Shown here one piece after another: positions 1-4,352 of a DNA stretch of 7,610 nt. The DNA is from Candidatus Gastranaerophilales bacterium (GTDB lineage Bacteria > Cyanobacteriota > Vampirovibrionia > Gastranaerophilales > Gastranaerophilaceae). Positions within the stretch are counted from its first letter, which is position 1, and each line of letters opens with the position of its first letter. Under the pieces are notes generated by a model, which made no database searches, had not been told where the DNA came from, and worked only from the letters and a program-made list of their open reading frames with translations. The stretch spans positions 1-7,610 of the forward strand of contig CANQAW010000080.1 in the NCBI GenBank assembly GCA_947589525.1. The letters run 5' to 3'. The translations under genes were made by a program, and so were the position numbers.

Positions 1-6
1 TGATTT

Positions 7-99
7 TTATTTTATTATCAAAACATTAAATCTGCTATGCATTGCAAATTCTTCCATTTTATGTGCACAAAATAATTCTCTTATGCCTTTTTTATTCAT
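7..99 (-). CDS. Possible 30-residue small ORF downstream of the WavE gene
   Basis: ATG at 97-99, TAA at 7-9. The product begins MNKKGIRELF, continues CAHKMEEFAMHS and ends NVLIIK. It has no membrane span or motif that I recognise. AAGGTG lies five bases before the ATG, a good ribosome site, and a perfect TATAAT lies just upstream. It follows the WavE gene by 52 bases on the same strand. It could be a real small protein, the broken N-terminus of a larger gene, or chance; the short length allows no codon-level test. Confidence 0.3.
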   Translation of the reverse strand: MNKKGIRELFCAHKMEEFAMHSRFNVLIIK

Positions 100-111
100 C
101 TTAACACCTTA

Positions 112-117
112 ATTATA
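112..117 (-). promoter_or_regulatory. TATAAT hexamer upstream of the small ORF
   Basis: A perfect -10 consensus on the minus strand, in the gap after the WavE gene. No acceptable -35 lies 16-18 bases further upstream. A transcript starting from it would begin at or inside the AAGGTG ribosome site, only a few bases before the ATG, so either it is chance or the message is nearly leaderless. Confidence 0.2.
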
Positions 118-151
118 CTTTATTGAATAAAAAAGTAATGAGCATAATTGT

Positions 152-1153
152 TCAGATTATTTTTTTTAAAAATCCTTCTATTAATTTAAAAATCATAAAA
201 CAAAAACCAAACGGCAGAGAAATCAACCTTGTTATTCTTGAAAGTGTTGGCGCATTTGGATTAAAGGCTTTGTAGGCAAAACGATAAAATTTTAAAACAT
301 TTTTGTCTAAAAAAAGCTTATTAGAGGTTATTTTATAATCTTTATCGCAGATTTCTTTATATTCACTTTCAAATGTATAGAAATTATATAAATTTAAATA
401 AATTTCTCCTTCATATTTTTCGTTTTTTGAATATATGTACTTTTTTAGATAAATTCCCGATTGCTTGTTTTCTAAAAATATAAAATTATTTATCAAAAAT
501 TTACTTGAAATGTCAATATGTTCTTCACTCCAAGCACAAAAATCTTCAAGGCTGTTATTTTTAAAATTTCTTGCAAAACAGCAATAACAAATATATTGCT
601 CTGGTGAAAAACCTTTATCGACCCAATAATCAAAATCTTCCCGTTTTACAAGTTTTGTTTCAAGAAAATATTCTTCCAAATCTTCCCGCAAACCAAAATA
701 ATACCAATCTGACGGGTGAAAAAGTTCTATCGGACGATTTTTCTTCGAATATTTTGCGCCATGTGCGCTTGCTAAAATTTTTCTTTTAAATAAAATATAT
801 TCTTCGCTTCTATTTTGAAATTTATCAAAATACTCTAAAAAAGTATTGTTTGTTAAAATTAAATCACTTCTAAATTTAAAGGCATATTTTCTATCTGCCT
901 TTTTTAAACCTTGTTGAGTTGAATAAATTTGTCGGTTGATATTTTGACTGCAATTAAGATTAGGAAGCGCGCCAGGGTCGTCGTTTAAAACTAATATATC
1001 ATAATTTAAATCATTAATATCTGAGCCTTTCCAAGTGGAGAGGATTATTTGCGCTTTAGGCAGAAATTTTCTAATTGAATTTAGGCATTTTTTAGTCTCT
1101 TTTTTATCAATTGCCCCTTGCACAATTACTGATATATCTTTTGAATCAATCAT
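152..1153 (-). CDS. WavE-family glycosyltransferase (LPS/capsule synthesis)
   Basis: Protein of 333 residues that I recognise as the WavE lipopolysaccharide-synthesis family, named after the Vibrio cholerae LPS core gene. Seen: an N-terminal Rossmann-like start 'ISVIVQGAI' (residues 7-15), a following 'SIRKFLPKAQIILSTWKGS' stretch (26-44), 'NDDPG' (57-61), 'NINRQIYST' (71-79) and 'KFRSDL' (93-98), the last resembling the acidic donor/metal site of GT-A-type glycosyltransferases. The final 25 or so residues are hydrophobic to basic (ISLPFGFCFMIFKLIEGFL), which suggests peripheral attachment to the inner membrane. There is no signal peptide, so action on the cytoplasmic face is inferred. The start ATG overlaps the cupin stop by one base (TAATG) and has GAGGAG five bases upstream. 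It is the last gene of the six-gene operon. Donor and acceptor sugars are unknown. The family call is firm; the exact activity is inferred. Confidence 0.88.
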   Translation of the reverse strand: MIDSKDISVIVQGAIDKKETKKCLNSIRKFLPKAQIILSTWKGSDINDLNYDILVLNDDPGALPNLNCSQNINRQIYSTQQGLKKADRKYAFKFRSDLILTNNTFLEYFDKFQNRSEEYILFKRKILASAHGAKYSKKNRPIELFHPSDWYYFGLREDLEEYFLETKLVKREDFDYWVDKGFSPEQYICYCCFARNFKNNSLEDFCAWSEEHIDISSKFLINNFIFLENKQSGIYLKKYIYSKNEKYEGEIYLNLYNFYTFESEYKEICDKDYKITSNKLFLDKNVLKFYRFAYKAFNPNAPTLSRITRLISLPFGFCFMIFKLIEGFLKKII

Positions 1154-1479
1154 TATATCTCCTCTTTGTATTTATCATTATTTGCGCCGGGATATTTAAT
1201 TACAACGGTTATGGCATCTTCAATGCATTGAAATTCAACCGATTCGTTAGCTTTAACAATTACAATATCATTTTTTTCATATTGCGTTTCGTTCATTTTT
1301 ATTTTTCCTGCAATAACGACGGTTATTTCAGTTGCGATTTTATGATGATGTCTTTTTTCAAAATCTCCTTTTTTATAACATTTTATTGCGCTTTCAAAAT
1401 CATTTGTTTTTAAAACGCTCGGATTAAAATTCCCGACAAACCAGCCTTTTGTCATATCTTTAAGATTGTATTTTTCCAA
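1153..1479 (-). CDS. Small cupin-domain protein of a polysaccharide operon
   Basis: Protein of 108 residues forming a single cupin barrel. Cupin motif 1 is complete and correctly spaced: G38, five residues, H44-x-H46, four residues, E51, six residues, G58. The three ligands H44, H46 and E51 suggest a bound metal ion. The second cupin motif is degenerate. The N-terminal 'MTKGWFVGNF' and the 'HHHKIATEITVVIAGKIKMN' core fit the small cupins I associate with capsule/LPS loci next to nucleotidyltransferases. The function may be a sugar epimerase or isomerase, or binding of a nucleotide sugar; this cannot be decided here. The start is TTG at 1477-1479, chosen because AAAGGG lies nine bases upstream; the next in-frame ATG (residue 9) would remove conserved sequence. 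It lies 16 bases after the upstream nucleotidyltransferase and overlaps the WavE gene by one base. Confidence 0.85.
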   Translation of the reverse strand: MEKYNLKDMTKGWFVGNFNPSVLKTNDFESAIKCYKKGDFEKRHHHKIATEITVVIAGKIKMNETQYEKNDIVIVKANESVEFQCIEDAITVVIKYPGANNDKYKEEI

Positions 1480-1488
1480 AATAAATAA

Positions 1489-1494
1489 CCCTTT
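1489..1494 (-). promoter_or_regulatory. Ribosome-binding site supporting the TTG start of the cupin gene
   Basis: AAAGGG on the minus strand, nine bases before TTG 1479. It overlaps the end of the upstream gene. No ATG is available in frame before residue 9, so this site decides for the TTG. Confidence 0.6.
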
Positions 1495-1495
1495 C

Positions 1496-2233
1496 TTAAA
1501 TTAAAATCGCTTCTTTTTTTAAATTCAGATATATATCTAAATCCTCCGGTGTTCCGATACCGTGCATTTGTTCTTTTTTAATTAAATAAGGAGTGATTTT
1601 TTTATTATTTTTAATTAAATAATTATACACGGGCGCGCAGTAAAATTCTCCGTTAACCGTATCATTTGAAATTAATTCATCGAGCGCACAGGAGACAAAA
1701 TCATATCCTTTGTTAAAATAATAAATTCCAACGGTTGCGTAATTTGAAATAACTTCTTTTTCTTTTACCTGAGTAATCAAATTATCTTCGTTAACTTTTA
1801 CATAAGACCATTTTTTGTTGTTATCTTCAAAACAAAGAATTGAACCATCAGAGTTATTTTTATTTGAATTATCTATAAAATCTTGAATATTAATATCGAC
1901 AATTTGGTCTGAATTTGCAATTAACAAAGGATTTGAATTATTAATTAATCTGTGCGCAAATAAAATTGTGCAAAGCGCACCTTCGGTTAATTTATCGATT
2001 AAAATGAGTTCAACATTATATTTTTTTTCAATTTGATAAATTGTTTCTTTTTCTTTTTCAAAATGTTCTTTTCTCAAAATAAGAATATATTTCGCCCCTT
2101 CAAGTTTTAAATTATCCAAAACCTGACAAATCATAGGTTTATTTAAAACTTCAATAAAAGGTTTTGGCGTTTTATATCCTGCATTTTTAAATCTTGAACC
2201 TTCTCCTGCCATCGGAATTACAACATTAATCAT
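1496..2233 (-). CDS. Sugar-phosphate nucleotidyltransferase-like protein, canonical copy
   Basis: Protein of 245 residues of the nucleotidyltransferase fold (GT-A-like, the RmlA/GlmU N-domain superfamily), expected to join an NTP to a phosphorylated sugar or polyol and release pyrophosphate in the cytoplasm. Seen: the signature 'MAGEGSRF' giving G10-x-G12-x-R14, then K24 in 'TPKPFIE', then 'ANSDQ' with the metal-binding Asp at 109, 'WSYVKV', 'ATVGIYYFNKG', 'NGEFYCAPVYN' and a late 'MHGIGTPEDLDIYL'. All expected catalytic positions are present. An upstream in-frame ATG at 2314 would add 27 residues inside the preceding gene; I reject it because ATG 2233 has a perfect AGGAGG seven bases upstream and begins exactly at the first beta strand. 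It overlaps the preceding paralogue by eight bases (ATGATTAA). The sugar and nucleotide specificity are not deducible. Confidence 0.9.
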   Translation of the reverse strand: MINVVIPMAGEGSRFKNAGYKTPKPFIEVLNKPMICQVLDNLKLEGAKYILILRKEHFEKEKETIYQIEKKYNVELILIDKLTEGALCTILFAHRLINNSNPLLIANSDQIVDINIQDFIDNSNKNNSDGSILCFEDNNKKWSYVKVNEDNLITQVKEKEVISNYATVGIYYFNKGYDFVSCALDELISNDTVNGEFYCAPVYNYLIKNNKKITPYLIKKEQMHGIGTPEDLDIYLNLKKEAILI

Positions 2234-2957
2234 ATTTTTGCCTCCTGTGGGATAGATAATTTTCATACATTTGAAACTCGCAAAAAGATATATAATCTTT
2301 TTTAGGGATTTCAAAAATTCCTATTTTTTTATCTTTTAAAATCATTTCATTAAAAGTCGAGCTGACAAAATATCTTCCTTGGGTTTTGATATCTTTTTCA
2401 ATTACTTTAAAAGAGGCTTCGACAAAATCGCTCCCTTTTTTATAATAACAACAACCGCTTGAAGCGAGATTTGAAATAGGCTGTTTTTCCTCTGCTTGAA
2501 TAACAAGATTATTTTCATCAAGCAAAACAGTGCTAAATTTAGGATTAAGCGCTTTAAAGACGATAATTCCCGCATCTAAATTTCTTTTTTTAAAGTCAAC
2601 GATTGCTTTTGAAATATCTGACTTGATAAATTGATCGCCGTTACAAATTAAAAGTTCATCATCATTATTAATTTTATCAATCGCAAAAAGAGCGGAGCAT
2701 AGAGCACCTTTTGTTTCTTTGGGTAATTCTATGACTTGTGCGTTGGGGTGTAAAATTTTTAGAGCATCTTTAAGATAATATTTTTCTTGGTCTTCTTTTT
2801 TAATGATACAAAAAATATTATCCGTTATTTTGCTTAAAGTTTCGATTATTCTTTGAATTATCGGTTTATTTTGAATTTCTAAAAAATACTTTGGATAATT
2901 ATATCCGTTTTTTTCAAAATCATTTGAGTTTCCTGCCATTAAAATCAAGACATTCAT
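2226..2957 (-). CDS. Nucleotidyltransferase paralogue with a non-canonical active-site loop
   Basis: Protein of 243 residues, clearly homologous to its downstream neighbour and nearly the same length. Shared blocks include 'TKGALCSALFA' against 'TEGALCTILFA', and 'YYKKGSDFV' against 'YYFNKGYDFV'. The nucleotide-binding signature is altered: 'MAGNSNDF' puts Ser11 and Asp13 where the neighbour has the second Gly and the Arg of GxGxR. K23 (in 'YPKYFLE') and D108 (in 'CNGDQ') remain. The C-terminal 'HGIGTPEDL' motif of the neighbour is replaced by unrelated sequence. It may be a related enzyme with different specificity, or a non-catalytic partner; the sequence does not decide. The start ATG overlaps the HAD stop by one base (TAATG), with GAGGA six bases upstream. 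It ends in an eight-base overlap with the next gene. Confidence 0.85.
   Translation of the reverse strand: MNVLILMAGNSNDFEKNGYNYPKYFLEIQNKPIIQRIIETLSKITDNIFCIIKKEDQEKYYLKDALKILHPNAQVIELPKETKGALCSALFAIDKINNDDELLICNGDQFIKSDISKAIVDFKKRNLDAGIIVFKALNPKFSTVLLDENNLVIQAEEKQPISNLASSGCCYYKKGSDFVEASFKVIEKDIKTQGRYFVSSTFNEMILKDKKIGIFEIPKKDYISFCEFQMYENYLSHRRQKYD
2241..2246 (-). promoter_or_regulatory. Strong ribosome-binding site that fixes the nucleotidyltransferase start
   Basis: AGGAGG on the minus strand, seven bases before ATG 2233. It lies inside the last codons of the preceding gene and decides in favour of this start over the ATG 81 bases upstream. Confidence 0.85.
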
Positions 2958-3586
2958 TATGTTTCCTCAATTTCTTTAATTCTTTTTTTAATATTGCAAT
3001 AATTAACATCATCCACGCAATTTATTTTTAAAAGAAAAGCTCCGGCTTTTTTGCCCGCTTCAATTCCTTTTTGATTATCTTCTAAAATAAGACATTGATT
3101 GGGTTTGAGATTTAATTTTTCAATTGCTTTAATATAAATTTCAGGGTCGGGTTTTGGTTTTTTAACGTCTTGATTAGAAAGAGTAAAATCAAGATATTGC
3201 TTAAGACCTGATTTTTCCATCATCATATCAACGGTTAATCTGATAGAATTTGAAGCAAGAGCCAGTTTATAGCCTTCTTTTTTTAAATTATTGAGCGCAT
3301 ACTGATGGATAAATTTAGGTTTGCATTTTAAATATATATGTTCCATTGTGTATATTTGTTTCATATGATTGATAAATTTATGCAGACCGACAGGTAAATC
3401 TCTTTCAATTGAGAGCATTTCGAGCTTTTTTTTGGTCGGCAGTCCGTCAAAAGTGACTAAATGGTCATATCTCGAAATATTATATCCGAATAATTCAAGC
3501 GCTTGATTTAAGGCTTCATAATGCCATTGTTTGGCATCAATTAAGACTCCGTCCATATCAAATATTATTGCTTTTATTTTATTCAT
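2957..3586 (-). CDS. HAD-superfamily phosphatase/phosphomutase-like hydrolase
   Basis: Protein of 209 residues of the haloacid dehalogenase superfamily, beta-phosphoglucomutase-like branch with an alpha-helical cap. Motif I is 'FDMDGVL' with nucleophile D10 and acid/base D12; motif II is 'LASNS' with S112; motif III has K143 in 'KKPKPDPE'; motif IV is 'ILEDNQKG' with E169 and D170. All catalytic residues are intact. The likely reaction is removal or shift of a phosphate on a small sugar or polyol phosphate in the cytoplasm, feeding the nucleotidyltransferases directly downstream; the substrate is inferred only from context. An ATG at 3613 would add nine residues, but ATG 3586 has AAGGG nine bases upstream, starts right before the first strand, and overlaps the preceding stop by eight bases (ATGAATAA), the same arrangement as at 2226-2233. 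Regions such as 'VTFDGLPTKKKLEML' fit HAD proteins I associate with capsule loci. Confidence 0.9.
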   Translation of the reverse strand: MNKIKAIIFDMDGVLIDAKQWHYEALNQALELFGYNISRYDHLVTFDGLPTKKKLEMLSIERDLPVGLHKFINHMKQIYTMEHIYLKCKPKFIHQYALNNLKKEGYKLALASNSIRLTVDMMMEKSGLKQYLDFTLSNQDVKKPKPDPEIYIKAIEKLNLKPNQCLILEDNQKGIEAGKKAGAFLLKINCVDDVNYCNIKKRIKEIEET

Positions 3587-4211
3587 TAAAATATTCCCTT
3601 GCCTTTTGAGCATTATCTGTACAAAGCATTATACCTTCGATATTTTTATATTTTTCCCAAACGGGAAGGTATTGCCTTTTATGCAGTTCAGGAGAAACGA
3701 TTGCCACTTGCTTATTTTGATTTAAAAAATTTAAAATATCTTTTTTACTAAACCAATCAGAATTAAAACTATCTAGCCAAACGCCTTTAGAATATTTTAA
3801 AAGGGAATTTTCCTTAAAAAATTCATTTATTCCAACAAAAACATTCAGTTTATTTTCAATTTGAAAAATTGTTTCCGCTATACTCATATCAAAAGTAAAA
3901 TAATTTGTATGATTATATTTATCTAATAAACGTTTAATTTCCAAGCTCAAACCGTCCGCTTTGATATTAAGTGCAAGGGGGAGATTTTTGCCTTGAAGTA
4001 GTTTTAATAAATCTTCAAATAACAATGAATTTTTTTTCGCAGGGTCGTGCGAGATTATAATTTCGCCTTGAAAATCTCTTAAATCTGTTTCTATTCCAAA
4101 ATTATTCTCAATCGCAGCCAAAAAAGCCTCAATTGTATTTTTTTCTTTTTCTTCTTTCCAAAGCCCTCTGTGCGCGAGTATTATTTTATTTTCTTTATTC
4201 TTTTTATTCAA
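3579..4211 (-). CDS. Compact GDPD-like phosphodiesterase
   Basis: Protein of 210 residues with a PLC-like TIM-barrel signature of the glycerophosphodiester phosphodiesterase superfamily. Seen: 'LAHRG' (H14, R15), 'NTIEAFLAAIENNFGIETDLRD' with E41 and D43 as metal ligands, and 'IISHDP' with H55. Later blocks are 'LALNIKADGL' (N82, K84), 'FTFDMSIAET' and 'GVWLDSF'. Two departures from ordinary GDPDs: the usual insertion after the second catalytic His is nearly absent, and the Glu of the 'EIK' motif is Asn82. There is no signal peptide, so the protein is probably cytoplasmic. It may hydrolyse a phosphodiester made in surface-glycan assembly rather than glycerophosphocholine-type lipids; this is inference. 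The start is TTG at 4209-4211 (AAAGGG 11 bases upstream, in-frame stop seven codons upstream); no ATG lies before the HRG motif. It is the first gene of the operon. Confidence 0.85.
   Translation of the reverse strand: MNKKNKENKIILAHRGLWKEEKEKNTIEAFLAAIENNFGIETDLRDFQGEIIISHDPAKKNSLLFEDLLKLLQGKNLPLALNIKADGLSLEIKRLLDKYNHTNYFTFDMSIAETIFQIENKLNVFVGINEFFKENSLLKYSKGVWLDSFNSDWFSKKDILNFLNQNKQVAIVSPELHKRQYLPVWEKYKNIEGIMLCTDNAQKAREYFNE
3596..3600 (-). promoter_or_regulatory. Ribosome-binding site that fixes the HAD start
   Basis: AAGGG on the minus strand, nine bases before ATG 3586, within the 3' end of the phosphodiesterase gene. The alternative ATG at 3613 has no comparable purine run in front of it. 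Confidence 0.65.
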
Positions 4212-4222
4212 AATGTAACAAG

Positions 4223-4228
4223 CCCTTT
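4223..4228 (-). promoter_or_regulatory. Ribosome-binding site supporting the TTG start of the phosphodiesterase gene
   Basis: AAAGGG on the minus strand, 11 bases before TTG 4211. The spacing is slightly long; an ATT codon directly before the TTG would be eight bases away, but ATT starts are rare. Confidence 0.5.
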
Positions 4229-4247
4229 AGCAGACAATCTTTCCACT

Positions 4248-4276
4248 ATGCTATCACAAAATTTTTTTGCGCGCAA
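4248..4276 (-). promoter_or_regulatory. Weak candidate promoter for the six-gene polysaccharide operon
   Basis: On the minus strand a TAGCAT -10-like hexamer (plus 4248-4253) is preceded by TG one base upstream (extended -10 form) and by TTGCGC 17 bases upstream (plus 4271-4276). Matches to consensus are 4/6 and 3/6. The implied transcript start near 4241 leaves a leader of about 30 bases to the TTG start at 4211. Its position directly after the hairpin supports it; the hexamers alone would not. Confidence 0.35.
4267..4276. promoter_or_regulatory. 10-base palindrome overlapping the putative -35
   Basis: TTGCGCGCAA is a perfect palindrome and the most G+C-rich spot in an otherwise A/T-rich gap. 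It overlaps the proposed -35 of the downstream operon, a place where a repressor or activator could bind. It may also be chance; no second copy was noticed in the window. Confidence 0.25.
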
Positions 4277-4283
4277 TTAGGGG

Positions 4284-4307
4284 AAAAGGTTTGATTTTTC
4301 AAACCTT
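4284..4307 (-). terminator. Candidate intrinsic terminator after the hydrogenase/HD-protein block
   Basis: A perfect 9-base inverted repeat, AAGGTTTGA and TCAAACCTT, with a four-base A loop in the minus-strand RNA, lies about 45 bases after the HD-protein stop. The U run is short (CTTTTCCCC), so termination may be partial. It is the only stable hairpin I see in this gap, and it lies between two functionally unrelated blocks. Confidence 0.55.
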
Positions 4308-4352
4308 ATTGCATTTTGAATAAACTGTTGCAAAATATTTTTTAATCAAAGA

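Noticed and set aside
571..789. Plus-strand open frame of 72 codons
   Set aside because: It lies wholly inside the WavE-family gene on the other strand, has no recognisable domain, and is opposite well-conserved protein sequence.
1111..1413. Plus-strand open frame of 100 codons with a hydrophobic product
   Set aside because: It is antisense to the cupin gene and the WavE start. The Phe/Ile-rich product is what the complement of Lys/Asn/Glu-rich AT-rich coding sequence gives.
2234..2314. Upstream ATG extension of the canonical nucleotidyltransferase (27 extra residues, hydrophobic-looking)
   Set aside because: It would overlap the preceding gene by 89 bases, lacks homology to the family, and the ATG at 2233 has a perfect AGGAGG.
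3587..3613. Upstream ATG extension of the HAD gene (nine residues)
   Set aside because: It has no clear ribosome site. The ATG at 3586 has AAGGG and starts at the expected distance before the first motif.
3531..3725. Plus-strand open frame of 64 codons
   Set aside because: It is antisense to the junction of the phosphodiesterase and HAD genes, both of which have intact catalytic motifs.
4333..4342. AAAATATTTT palindrome near the HD-protein stop
   Set aside because: Perfect A/T-only palindromes are expected by chance at this base composition, and it would not form a stable hairpin.
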